Below are positions 53,121 to 62,130 of a DNA stretch of 64,000 nt, in pieces. Source of the DNA: Rhodospirillaceae bacterium. GTDB lineage: Bacteria; Pseudomonadota; Alphaproteobacteria; MPNO01; UBA2964. A model generated the notes under the pieces. That model was not told where the DNA came from. It worked only from the letters and a program-made list of their open reading frames with translations, and did not search any database. The stretch is from assembly GCA_002720855.1 (NCBI GenBank), contig PBIN01000015.1:434001-498000 (forward strand). The letters are read 5' to 3'. The stretch's first letter is position 1. The number at the start of each line of letters is the position of its first letter. A program made the translations under genes and the position numbers.

Positions 53121-55642
53121 ATGTTCCGCTACCTGTCCGCCTCGCTCTGCGGGATCTGCGCGGTGGGCTTAGCAGTTTCAAAATCTTCCTGGCCTGTCTG
53201 GTACTTGGCGTCGCTGCCATCGCGGGCATCGGGTCGATATCTTCGTCGGTCATCGCCGGTCTTGCTGCGGATGGTCGTATCTTGCTTGGTGGCGATGTCG
53301 CACTGCGCCTCGCCCATCGCCCGGCATCACGGGAACAGCGGGTCTGGTTGAACACGCAAGCGGACGTGACGCGCGTAACATCGATGCGGTCTATGGCCAA
53401 CCGTCTCGATCAAAAAGCCAGGATGCTTGTAAATCTCAAATCTGTAGACGGGCTCTATCCCTTATTTGGCACTCTTAAACTGGACCGTCCGCTAGAGCTG
53501 GAAAAAGCTCTTTCATTTAAAAATGGCGCCTGGGGCACTGTCGTCGAGCCCCGTATTTTGGAGAGATTGAGCCTGAAAGTTGGCGACAACGTGACCATCG
53601 GTGCAGCGAAATTTGAGATCAAGGCCGTGATTATTTCCGAACCCGATCGTGTCGGTGGTATCCGGTCGATCACCCGCGGACCCCGTTTCACTGTATCGGC
53701 CGAAAGTTTGGCGGCGACCGGATTAATTCGGCCGGGCGCTCAGATCTCCTACGAGTATCGGTTGCGGCTGCCCGAAGACACCACACTCGACTCATTTAGA
53801 ACCGCTCTTTCCGAAAAGTTTCCTGAAGCGGGCTGGCGAATTCGCGATAGAAAAACGGCGGCCCCAAGTGCGGAGCGCTTCATTAACCGCACCGCGCAAT
53901 TTCTGACCCTGGTTGGATTGACCGCGTTGTTGATTGGTGGGGTCGGCGCAGGCAACGCCGTCCGGGGTTATCTCAGTGGCAAAACCGAGATCATCGCAAC
54001 ACTAAAATGCATAGGTGCGGAGCGCCGGTTAATATTTTTGACATGGCTTACTGAAATAGCGGCTATGACATTAGCGGCGATTTTACTCGGCCTGCTGATC
54101 GGAGCAGCACTGCCCGGCGCTCTTTCAGCTGCTTTATCCGAGATACTGCCGGTACCACTGCGAATTGGATTGTATGCGGAACCGTTATTCCTGGCATCAG
54201 CATATGGCGTATTGGTAGCGGCTGCCTTTTCACTTTGGCCATTGGCGCGCGCCTGTTCAGTTTCTCCGGGAAGTCTGTTTCGCGATTTGATTGTGCCCGC
54301 GACGAGCCGCGTTGGTTGGCAAGTTTTGCTTGGTGTCGTCGCCTGTATCGCAGCATTAGCCGCACTCGCAATAACCACTGCACATGATGACCGGATAGCA
54401 GTGGGGTTTGTCACGGGTTCCGCGGTCGCGTTCGCATTGTTTTATGGCGCTGGAAAACTCGTCATGAAGTTGGCGGCTTTATGCGGAGCCATTAAGTCGA
54501 CGCGTCTTCGCATGGCGCTCGCCAATCTGCACCGGCCGGGCGCGCAAACGGCGAATGTTGTCCTTTCGATGGGGTTGGGCCTAACGGTCCTGGTCGCAGT
54601 GGTCGTCGTCCAGAGCAATATTGCCCGTCAAATAACGGAAACCATGCCCAGTAAAGCACCGGGTTTTTACTTTGTTGATATTCAACCAGATCAAGTTGCG
54701 GATTTTGAAAGTACTGTCCTGCGAACCAGTCCAATCAAAAATATCAACCGTGTCCCCATGCTTCGCGGTCGCATCACTCATGTGAAAGGCATTCCGGCTT
54801 CCCAGGTCAAGGCTCCACCGAATGCCGCCTGGGTGCTTCGCAATGATCGCGGTTTAACCTGGGGCCGAACGCCACCTGAAGGTGCCATCATAACAGACGG
54901 CATTTGGTGGCCATCAGACTATAAGGGACCACCACTCGTTTCTTTTGATGCAAACGCTGGCGCGGGTATGGGACTTCGTCTTGGCGATAGTATTACTGTC
55001 AATGTATTGGGACGCCCTATTACGGCAAAAATAGCCAACTTTCGCGCCATTGATTGGCGAACCCTGCGCGTGAATTTTGTGATGGTGTTTTCACCCGGTG
55101 TTATCGAACATGCGCCGCAGACACACATCGCGGCGATAAGACTCGACCCCAAATACGAAAATGCCGTTGAGAATGCGGTGGCAGCAAAATTTGCCAATAT
55201 CAGCGCCGTGCGTGTGCGCGATGTTCTGAAAGCGGTAAGCGATTTGATGAGCCGGATTGCAGGTGCCGTACAGCTTACCGCGGCCGTTACAATCCTGGCT
55301 GGAACGCTGGTTTTGGCCGGTGCCGTCGCGGCGGGCCATCAGCGCCGGATTTACGATTCCGTCGTCCTGAAAGTGCTTGGCGCGCGTCGCCGTGACGTCT
55401 TGGCAACGCTCCTTATGGAATACGGGTTGCTGGCAATCTCAACGGCGTTGCTCGCAACAGGTCTTGGGACGGTGGCCGGCTGGGCAGTACTAAAACACGT
55501 CATGCGGGCAGAATGGTTACCGGTCACCGGTGTGGTAGGCATGACAGCCGCCGCAGCGACTCTCTTTATGATTTGTATCGCCCTGATCGGAACCTGGCGT
55601 GTTTTAGGCCAAAAGCCAGCGCCACTTTTGCGAAATGAATAG
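53117..55642 (+). CDS. ABC transporter permease, FtsX-like, YbbP type
   Basis: An 841-residue permease with the large YbbP-type topology: one N-terminal helix (about 23-45), a long periplasmic domain, a first FtsX helical bundle (about 255-440 with extra helices), a second periplasmic domain (about 500-690) and a second FtsX bundle near the C-terminus (about 715-835). Start GTG at 53117 overlaps the ATPase stop. With the ATPase it probably moves or releases a lipid or lipoprotein, perhaps in relation to the neighbouring esterase. No terminator seen within 100 bases downstream. Confidence 0.9.
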   Translation: MNVPLPVRLALRDLRGGLSSFKIFLACLVLGVAAIAGIGSISSSVIAGLAADGRILLGGDVALRLAHRPASREQRVWLNTQADVTRVTSMRSMANRLDQKARMLVNLKSVDGLYPLFGTLKLDRPLELEKALSFKNGAWGTVVEPRILERLSLKVGDNVTIGAAKFEIKAVIISEPDRVGGIRSITRGPRFTVSAESLAATGLIRPGAQISYEYRLRLPEDTTLDSFRTALSEKFPEAGWRIRDRKTAAPSAERFINRTAQFLTLVGLTALLIGGVGAGNAVRGYLSGKTEIIATLKCIGAERRLIFLTWLTEIAAMTLAAILLGLLIGAALPGALSAALSEILPVPLRIGLYAEPLFLASAYGVLVAAAFSLWPLARACSVSPGSLFRDLIVPATSRVGWQVLLGVVACIAALAALAITTAHDDRIAVGFVTGSAVAFALFYGAGKLVMKLAALCGAIKSTRLRMALANLHRPGAQTANVVLSMGLGLTVLVAVVVVQSNIARQITETMPSKAPGFYFVDIQPDQVADFESTVLRTSPIKNINRVPMLRGRITHVKGIPASQVKAPPNAAWVLRNDRGLTWGRTPPEGAIITDGIWWPSDYKGPPLVSFDANAGAGMGLRLGDSITVNVLGRPITAKIANFRAIDWRTLRVNFVMVFSPGVIEHAPQTHIAAIRLDPKYENAVENAVAAKFANISAVRVRDVLKAVSDLMSRIAGAVQLTAAVTILAGTLVLAGAVAAGHQRRIYDSVVLKVLGARRRDVLATLLMEYGLLAISTALLATGLGTVAGWAVLKHVMRAEWLPVTGVVGMTAAAATLFMICIALIGTWRVLGQKPAPLLRNE

Positions 55643-55749
55643 AGTTAACAGTACGTTAATATTAAGTGACGGCGTATCCTAACTCTTGATTTTTGCGCTC
55701 CAATCACCATACTTAGGCTGACAATTTCCGCCATATAGAGAGGAATAAC

Positions 55750-56469
55750 ATGGCATTCGGAACTGAACGCAAAGCAGTATTTACTGGCACCACCGTTGAC
55801 CAGGCCGTTTTTGATGAGGGCCTACGCGCTCACATGCTGCGGGTCTACAACTATATGGCTTCTGGCATCGCCCTGACCGGCATCATCGCCCTCTTGGCGG
55901 TGAGTTCCCCGGCATTGATGAACGCCATATATTCTACGCCATTGCAATGGGTCGTGATGCTCGCACCACTTGCCTTTGTTTTGTTCTTGAGCTTTGGCCT
56001 GCATCGCATGAGTTTCTTCAGTGCTCAAGCAGTGTTCTGGATGTTTAGCGCTGCAATGGGTCTATCTCTCTCGTACATATTCCTGCTCTATACCGGCGGA
56101 AGTATCGCACGAGTATTCTTTATCACGGCTGGCGCTTTCGCGGGGATGAGCCTCTTTGGCTATACCACCAAAAAGGACATTTCTGGTTGGGGATCCTTCC
56201 TGATTATGGGACTCATCGGCATCATTATCGCAATGGTGGTAAATATTTGGCTTGCGAGCCCGGCTATACATTTTGCCATTTCCGTCATCGGCGTTTTGGT
56301 ATTTGCCGGTTTAACGGCATATGACACTCAGAACATCAAAAACGAGTATGCCGAACATTATGACGAAGAAACCAGCGGTAAACTCGCAATCTCAGGCGCA
56401 TTGCGGCTTTATCTCGATTTCATCAATCTCTTCATCATGCTGCTTCATCTATTCGGCAATCGCGACTAG
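55750..56469 (+). CDS. Bax inhibitor-1/YccA family membrane protein
   Basis: A 239-residue protein with seven hydrophobic helices (UPF0005/BI-1). Conserved parts include LTAYDTQNIKNEYAEHYDEE near the end of helix 6 and the re-entrant C-terminal LYLDFINLFIMLLHLFG with aspartates of the pH-sensing pair. Such proteins act as calcium-leak channels or modulators of FtsH. ATG at 55750 has AGAGGAA 6 bases upstream. A strong terminator follows. Confidence 0.92.
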   Translation: MAFGTERKAVFTGTTVDQAVFDEGLRAHMLRVYNYMASGIALTGIIALLAVSSPALMNAIYSTPLQWVVMLAPLAFVLFLSFGLHRMSFFSAQAVFWMFSAAMGLSLSYIFLLYTGGSIARVFFITAGAFAGMSLFGYTTKKDISGWGSFLIMGLIGIIIAMVVNIWLASPAIHFAISVIGVLVFAGLTAYDTQNIKNEYAEHYDEETSGKLAISGALRLYLDFINLFIMLLHLFGNRD

Positions 56470-56490
56470 ATACAGCAACAATCCAAAATC

Positions 56491-56522
56491 AAACCGGGTG
56501 CCTACGGGCATCCGGTTTTTTT
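56491..56522 (+). terminator. Strong intrinsic terminator after the BI-1 gene
   Basis: Stem AACCGGGTGCC against GGCATCCGGTT (one G-T pair) with a TACG tetraloop, followed by a run of seven T residues. It ends the plus-strand BI-1 gene. The reverse strand also has a T-rich stretch after the hairpin, so it may stop the convergent phnN transcript as well. Confidence 0.85.
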
Positions 56523-56539
56523 AATTGTCGAAACCTGCA

Positions 56540-57085
56540 CTAGGTCTTCGCTAGATTTTTCAGCATATCCACCAGGCGGGCTACGCCGGTTTCAATATCA
56601 GCCATATTGAGTAGGTGGTTTACGGAAATTCCATCGGGCAGTATCACGGTCCGCGCCATCCGTTCTTCAAACCTGCCGACATCACGCACCTTGAGGCGAT
56701 TTTCCAAAACAGCTTCCGGTGCAGTAATCTGAATAACGCAGGCTGGCCGAAAATGCGCGACTGCATCGCCTACGATACTGCGTGATACATTCGCGACGAC
56801 ATGTCGGCCTGCTTCCAAATCATCGTTGTAACTTGCAGGGATTCCGTAGTCCGTTTCATAAACATTCCAGGCGAGCATAAACTTGCCCGCCCGTTTAAGT
56901 GCCGCAAACTCCGATTCTGCGACACCCTCATGAGATTCACGGGCCCGGGCCGCTTCACGCGTAATGGTTCGTCTCGCAAAAACATAGCTGCTTTCTCTGG
57001 AAAGAGCCGATGCAGCACCGCGGATCAAACTATCCTTACCGGCACCACTCGGACCTACGATCAAAAAGAAAGTGCCGCGCGCCAC
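56540..57085 (-). CDS. phnN: Ribose 1,5-bisphosphokinase PhnN
   Basis: A 181-residue P-loop kinase, guanylate-kinase-like, with Walker A IVGPSGAGKDS (about 8-18). In phosphonate catabolism it makes PRPP from ribose 1,5-bisphosphate. Start GTG at 57085. No C-P lyase gene is nearby, so a role in general PRPP recycling, or a solitary remnant, should be considered. It begins 9 bases after the Rieske oxygenase stop on the same strand. Confidence 0.82.
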   Translation of the reverse strand: MARGTFFLIVGPSGAGKDSLIRGAASALSRESSYVFARRTITREAARARESHEGVAESEFAALKRAGKFMLAWNVYETDYGIPASYNDDLEAGRHVVANVSRSIVGDAVAHFRPACVIQITAPEAVLENRLKVRDVGRFEERMARTVILPDGISVNHLLNMADIETGVARLVDMLKNLAKT

Positions 57086-57094
57086 GGCACAACG

Positions 57095-58150
57095 CTAGCC
57101 AGTTGCGCGCAAGTGCGATCCGTTAGCTTCTTCATTTAGGATACGATCGACAATCCGGCGGGCTTGTATTCCCCCAGCGTCCTGATTGAAATCGACCTGA
57201 TCCGGCAACGCATCGCCAAATGCTTCCAGATTGTTTTGCTGCGCTCCGATAACCGCTAGATCTTCCAGAAATGCCGTATGTACCTGGCGGAAGACGAGCT
57301 CTGTTACTGTCGGGTCGTCAATCTGGAAGTTGTGGGCCTGCGCCCAAAAATAATGCGTCGTGGTATCTGTCTCAGGTGTTATGGCATTGAGATTGCGCAT
57401 CGAAACACCGTGCGACCGGTCACCCTCAAATGCACCGGTACCGGCACGCGCACCACCAACATCCAACCGAACAAAAGCGGGAGGCGTGAATTCAATAATT
57501 TGCCAGCGATCTATGTGCTCCTCCGGAGTAAAACCGCCCGCTTTTTGCAAAAACGGTGGGGCCGGACTATCAGGGATGAAACGCGTAACCCTGATCAAAT
57601 TGCCTTCGCGATCGGTTTTCATCGGGTTGGACGCAATAGCATCCGTACCCAGGGTCGTTGGATGCACAAACTGTAAATGTGTCAGATCGAGCAAATTGTC
57701 GGTAAGCAGTTGATAGTTTCCGGGTAAATCGAGCTTTTCGCCTTTTGCCCGCCAGTCGGGGTCATCCAGCCAGTGAAAATCCTCAATCTGATCGGGGTCC
57801 GCCAATGCAGGGTCTCCCATCCAAATCCATATCCAGTGATATTTCTCAAACACCGGATAGCTGCGTACTTTCGCTTCCGGTGGAATTAAGGACTGGCTGG
57901 GAATATGAATACAGTTTCCTGAAGGGTCGTATATTAGCCCGTGATACAGGCATTCAACATTGTCACCTTTCAGGACGCCTTCGGACAGGGGCATGTGACG
58001 ATGGCAACACCGGTCCTCAAGCGCCACCGGTGTCCCGTCGGTGCGACGATAAAAGACAATGGGTTCGTTACAGATTGTGCGGCGAAGTAGTTCTTGCCGA
58101 CGAATTTCTGTATCCCATGCGGCGACATACCAAAAGTTGCGCGGAAACAT
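57095..58150 (-). CDS. Rieske oxygenase of the VanA (vanillate O-demethylase) type
   Basis: A 351-residue Rieske non-haem iron oxygenase. Cluster ligands C48-C-H50 and C67-L-Y-H70-G; catalytic iron motif D-x2-H-x4-H in LLDLTHLQFVH (about residues 152-162). The N-terminal FPRNFWYVAAWD and the short length are characteristic of VanA and related demethylases, which remove a methyl group as formaldehyde. Electron transfer needs a VanB-type reductase that is not in this window. ATG at 58150 has a GAGAGG site. Substrate unknown. Confidence 0.88.
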   Translation of the reverse strand: MFPRNFWYVAAWDTEIRRQELLRRTICNEPIVFYRRTDGTPVALEDRCCHRHMPLSEGVLKGDNVECLYHGLIYDPSGNCIHIPSQSLIPPEAKVRSYPVFEKYHWIWIWMGDPALADPDQIEDFHWLDDPDWRAKGEKLDLPGNYQLLTDNLLDLTHLQFVHPTTLGTDAIASNPMKTDREGNLIRVTRFIPDSPAPPFLQKAGGFTPEEHIDRWQIIEFTPPAFVRLDVGGARAGTGAFEGDRSHGVSMRNLNAITPETDTTTHYFWAQAHNFQIDDPTVTELVFRQVHTAFLEDLAVIGAQQNNLEAFGDALPDQVDFNQDAGGIQARRIVDRILNEEANGSHLRATG

Positions 58151-58257
58151 GCCTCTCTCCTTTACCTCTGTTCTTATGCAGGCAATTAGATTGTCAGGAA
58201 TTGTAGACCTGCCTCAGGCAAAATCAACCATCTCGACAACCAGACATTAATTGCGCA

Positions 58258-59334
58258 TCAGGAAATATCCATTACCTCAACCGTAACCCGATGGGCGACC
58301 GAGTCCCGTTCAATCGTTAGATCAACTCTTCTGCCAATGCCGACCTTGCGTAACTCCGTGGCAAATTCGGCAAGAGTCTTAACGGGAACGCTGTTTACAT
58401 GGGTTACAATATCCCCAATCCGGCGGCCATCAATTACACCCATCAATCCGGATTTTGCTGCTGAGGTGCCTGGTAATACATCTGCGATTATCAAGCCTGT
58501 GACACCGAGACGCGCAGCAACTTCCTCGGGCAAAACTGTGATCCCGATGCCGGGTCGCGGTACACGCCCGTTCTTTATCAGCTGCGGAACAACGCGGTTT
58601 ACGACGTCAACCGGAACCGCGAATCCGATACCCGCGGACGAACCTGAGCCGGAAATGATCGCTGTATTAACGCCTATTAACCGTCCCGCTGAGTCCACAA
58701 GCGGGCCGCCTGAATTCCCCGGATTGATCGCCGCATCGGTCTGAATCACGCCGTCGACTTCGCGATTATCTGAAGTCGGTAATCGCCGATTTAACGCGCT
58801 GATAATCCCTGAAGTCAGTGTGCGGCTAAGCCCAAAAGGATTGCCAATGGCAAATACCGACTGACCAACTTTCAGTGTTGCTGATTCACCTAATGGAATA
58901 GGGTCGCGACCGGATCGAGTTCCGGTAAGTCGGACAACCGCCAAATCATAATCAGGCGTAGAGCCAACAAACTTGGCCGCTACAATCTCACCGTTTTCGA
59001 GGCGGACGGCAATTTCATTGGCACCATCAATGACGTGATGATTGGTAACCACGTGTCCGGCGCGATCCCAGATAAATCCCGATCCCGCACCGCCGTTATC
59101 ATTTTGACCTCGCCGCGCACGGCCGCCCTGAGTAAAGATATAAACCACAGATGGTGCGGTCGCCTCGAAAAGCTCAATCGTACTTTTTTCAAGATTTGTT
59201 AGCGATCCGCGGGGCGTAATTGCCCTTGGTTCATCGCCCGTCAGAAACACATTTCTGATAAATTCATCGGCGACAAAAACTGAAGCGATGAGCAGGAACC
59301 ATATAACTGCATAACGCGTAAATTTATTTTTCAT
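58258..59334 (-). CDS. HtrA/DegP-type serine protease with one PDZ domain
   Basis: A 358-residue periplasmic protease with one N-terminal membrane anchor (about 8-25). Catalytic triad H100 (TNHHVIDG), D130 (DYDLAVVRL) and S208 (NPGNSGGPL) are intact. A single PDZ domain follows (about 255-345). Such enzymes degrade misfolded envelope proteins under stress. ATG at 59334 is used; a TTG at 59340 would add two residues. It is divergent from the SDR at 59459, with about 120 bases of promoter region. Confidence 0.92.
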   Translation of the reverse strand: MKNKFTRYAVIWFLLIASVFVADEFIRNVFLTGDEPRAITPRGSLTNLEKSTIELFEATAPSVVYIFTQGGRARRGQNDNGGAGSGFIWDRAGHVVTNHHVIDGANEIAVRLENGEIVAAKFVGSTPDYDLAVVRLTGTRSGRDPIPLGESATLKVGQSVFAIGNPFGLSRTLTSGIISALNRRLPTSDNREVDGVIQTDAAINPGNSGGPLVDSAGRLIGVNTAIISGSGSSAGIGFAVPVDVVNRVVPQLIKNGRVPRPGIGITVLPEEVAARLGVTGLIIADVLPGTSAAKSGLMGVIDGRRIGDIVTHVNSVPVKTLAEFATELRKVGIGRRVDLTIERDSVAHRVTVEVMDIS

Positions 59335-59458
59335 CAACAAAACTCGAAGTCACACAACCGTTATGAAAATAGCGCACCAATCAAACGCGGCCAATGGTTG
59401 ACGGGATGGCGTTCGATTTAAACAATGCAGGATAACAAGATAATCAGGGAGAAATCGT

Positions 59459-60217
59459 ATGGGAATGCTAGACGAAACAACTGTCATTGTTACCGGCGCC
59501 GCGCAGGGGATCGGTGCCGCCTATGCGCGGGGCCTCGCAAACGAAGGTGCGAATGTTGTTGTAAACGATGTTCTGGATCCTGCACCGCTGGTAGATGAGA
59601 TAAAATCGGCGGGTGGAAAAGCAATGGGCATTGTCGCAGATGTCACCGACGACACCCAGATTGCCGACATGGTCTCACAAACTGTTCAAGAATATGGCCG
59701 CATTGACGGACTTATTAACAACGCCGCGCTTTTTGGAAAACTGGCGCGACGGCGATTTGAAGAAATCGATATGGAAGAGTTTGACGCGGTTTTGCGGGTG
59801 AATATTCGAGGTGTCTGGCAGGTTTCCCGTGCCGTCGTACCGGTCATGCGTAAACAGGAATACGGCAAGATCGTCAATATTGCTTCTGGAACGGTGTTTA
59901 AAGGAACGCCCATGCAATTGCATTACGTCACATCGAAAGGGGCAATCGTCGCTCTGAGCCGCGCAATGGCACGCGAGGTAGGAGAAGACAATATATGCAT
60001 CAATGCAATCGCACCGGGTCTGACAAAGAGCGAGGCCGTTGTGACCGAAGGGGAATTCACCGACGATTTGCTGGATGCCAATATTGCGACGCGCTGTATC
60101 AAACGCGCTGAAGAACCTGAAGACCTCGTCGGTACTGCGGTATTCCTACTATCCAAGGATTCCGACTTTATTACCGGACAGGTTCTCTGCGTCGATGGCG
60201 GGTCCGTTACCCACTAA
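59459..60217 (+). CDS. SDR family NAD(P)-dependent oxidoreductase
   Basis: A 252-residue classical SDR: TGAAQGIGAAY (about 12-22), NNAAL (about 89), serine in NIASG (about 143) and catalytic YVTSK (about 157-161). GQVLCVDGG end. It resembles the SDR at 39021 in the SGTVxKG/SGTVQLG region. ATG has an AGGGAGAAA site. It overlaps the convergent AEC gene by 11 bases. Substrate unknown. Confidence 0.9.
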   Translation: MGMLDETTVIVTGAAQGIGAAYARGLANEGANVVVNDVLDPAPLVDEIKSAGGKAMGIVADVTDDTQIADMVSQTVQEYGRIDGLINNAALFGKLARRRFEEIDMEEFDAVLRVNIRGVWQVSRAVVPVMRKQEYGKIVNIASGTVFKGTPMQLHYVTSKGAIVALSRAMAREVGEDNICINAIAPGLTKSEAVVTEGEFTDDLLDANIATRCIKRAEEPEDLVGTAVFLLSKDSDFITGQVLCVDGGSVTH

Positions 60218-61103
60218 CGGTTGGCAGCAAATAAAGCAGTAGCAGTGGGAGGGTAACCACTGAAATAGCTGTCGAGAGCAGGATCATGCTGGCAACTTCT
60301 TCCGGTTCGCGCTTGTAGATCACCGCAAAGAGGTAATTTGAGACCGCGACCGGCATGCTGCTTTGCAAGATAACGATAGCGCGCGCCAAACCTTCAAGCG
60401 CAAAAAATTCTGCGACACCCAAACCAACTGCAAATCCGATTGCAAGCCGAAAAAGCCCCAGACCAATGCCACGGGGCAACGATGACACCTGAAACCGGCC
60501 CAGCGAACAGCCAAGCGCAATGAGCTGAAGCGGAAAAGCCATACCGCCCAGCAGCATTGTGGAGTCGTGCGCCCATTTGGGAAGGGAAATATCAAAATAA
60601 ATCATGGCGAGAGCAATGAGCGCCGCCCAAAGTGCAGGTTCTCTAACTAGTTTATTGAGATCCGCACGACCCGACGCAATCGCAGCCCCGATTGTGAATG
60701 TTCCGACCGCACCAAGGGTGAAATAAACGAGTGCAAGCGCCAAACCCTTTTCACCAAACGCAAACAGACAGACGGGAAGACCCATACTGCCAACGAGCGG
60801 GAAGATCATTGATGGCAAATAGGATGGAAACGACAGCCGGAAAATTCTCAAAACGACGGCAGCGATTGCGGCGGTAACAAGAAAAACACTTATCGCCGCC
60901 AAGGCGATCTCCGAAATCGCGGAAAGGTCGAGCCGTACTTTGCTAAAGGTCGCAATAATCAAACAGGGTACGGCGATCTTGTAGACGAGCGTTGAAACAA
61001 GTTCCGAATCAAAGGGGCGCCCGGAGCGAGTCCACAATAGACCGAGACCTGCACAGAAAAAGACCGGCAGGACAATTGCGGCAAGCTCTGCAACGATTGC
61101 CAT
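60207..61103 (-). CDS. AEC family transporter
   Basis: A 298-residue, about ten-helix auxin-efflux-carrier family permease. Signature parts are the GLLWTRSGRPFDSELV start, the break regions around PxxxGSMGLPV (about 106-112) and the second-half SSMPVAVSNYLFAVIY. Family members move malate, malonate or other organic anions. Its stop overlaps the convergent SDR by 11 bases. It is three bases after the stop of its paralogue upstream. Confidence 0.85.
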   Translation of the reverse strand: MAIVAELAAIVLPVFFCAGLGLLWTRSGRPFDSELVSTLVYKIAVPCLIIATFSKVRLDLSAISEIALAAISVFLVTAAIAAVVLRIFRLSFPSYLPSMIFPLVGSMGLPVCLFAFGEKGLALALVYFTLGAVGTFTIGAAIASGRADLNKLVREPALWAALIALAMIYFDISLPKWAHDSTMLLGGMAFPLQLIALGCSLGRFQVSSLPRGIGLGLFRLAIGFAVGLGVAEFFALEGLARAIVILQSSMPVAVSNYLFAVIYKREPEEVASMILLSTAISVVTLPLLLLYLLPTVSG

Positions 61104-61106
61104 CCC

Positions 61107-61994
61107 CTACCCCGCCAACACAAAAAGCATAAGTAAGGGTAGCGTTGCTAGAGACATAAAAGTCGATACGACCACGATACCGGCGACGCCGCTGGGTTCG
61201 CGATCAAAACGCGCGGCGAGAATATAATTCATGACAGCAGGTGGCATGGTGCATTGCAAAATCAAGATGCCGCGGGCCGCACCCTCAAGTCCAAACAACC
61301 ATGCCAGCAAAACGCCAAGGCCAAATCCGACCAATAAACGGACAAGGCCTAGCCAAAAGCTTACTTTAAAATCTCTGACCTCCAGCCGAGACAGAGAAAC
61401 ACCAAGCGCGATCAACATTAACGGAATTGACATCCCGCCAATGATCTGCGCCGTGTTGGCAACCCATCTTGGTGGCGGAACATTCATCACCATAAAAATG
61501 ATGGCTGCTGCGATGACCCAAACAAGTGGCGTTTTGAGAGTCGTCGAAAGCGACCACTTTCCCGAGGCAAAAGCAAATCCAATTGTCGCGTTGGCCGTCG
61601 ACATGATGACAAAAATGCTAATTCCGAGGGCCAACCCGGTATCCCCAAAGGCAAATAAACAAAGCGGTAAACCCATATTGCCGTTATTTGGAAAGGAAAT
61701 TGCCGGCAGAAATGCGGCAATCTCCAATTTACAGGCGCGCAATATCACAGCGCCAATTGCCAAATTAGCAAGCATAAACAGGCTAAAGATTCCGATCATT
61801 TCGCCAAACTCTCCCAACGATATTTCGAGTTTGGTCAATGTTGAGAAGATAAGCGCTGGCACCCCAAAATTCAGCGTCAGCATGCCTACAATGGTGGTGT
61901 CGAAAGGCCTACCGGAACGCCCCCAGATATAGCCAATGCCGGCTATTACAAAGAGGGGTGCAATAATGCTGGCGATTTGGAGAGTAAGGGCCAC
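61107..61994 (-). CDS. AEC family transporter
   Basis: A 295-residue paralogue of the downstream gene with the matching YIWGRSGRPFDTTIVG start, ISFPNNGNMGLPL in the middle and CTMPPAVMNYILAARFDREP in the second half. The two genes are 3 bases apart, so they are co-transcribed and may act as a pair. Both lie next to an SDR, but the substrate is not evident. Confidence 0.87.
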   Translation of the reverse strand: MALTLQIASIIAPLFVIAGIGYIWGRSGRPFDTTIVGMLTLNFGVPALIFSTLTKLEISLGEFGEMIGIFSLFMLANLAIGAVILRACKLEIAAFLPAISFPNNGNMGLPLCLFAFGDTGLALGISIFVIMSTANATIGFAFASGKWSLSTTLKTPLVWVIAAAIIFMVMNVPPPRWVANTAQIIGGMSIPLMLIALGVSLSRLEVRDFKVSFWLGLVRLLVGFGLGVLLAWLFGLEGAARGILILQCTMPPAVMNYILAARFDREPSGVAGIVVVSTFMSLATLPLLMLFVLAG

Positions 61995-62130
61995 TTAATA
62001 GATACGAATTTGGTAATAGATAAACGCCGATTTGTCGCAGACGCGGCGCTAACATAGCAGAGTAGAACACCTACGAACACCAACGCCGATCATGTGGCGT
62101 TCGGCTAATTGTAAAAGGAGAAGCGGCGTA

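Noticed and set aside
61231-61932. A 233-codon open frame opposite an AEC transporter
   Set aside because: Antisense to a membrane carrier; the translated product is Pro/Asn/Lys-rich with no domain features.
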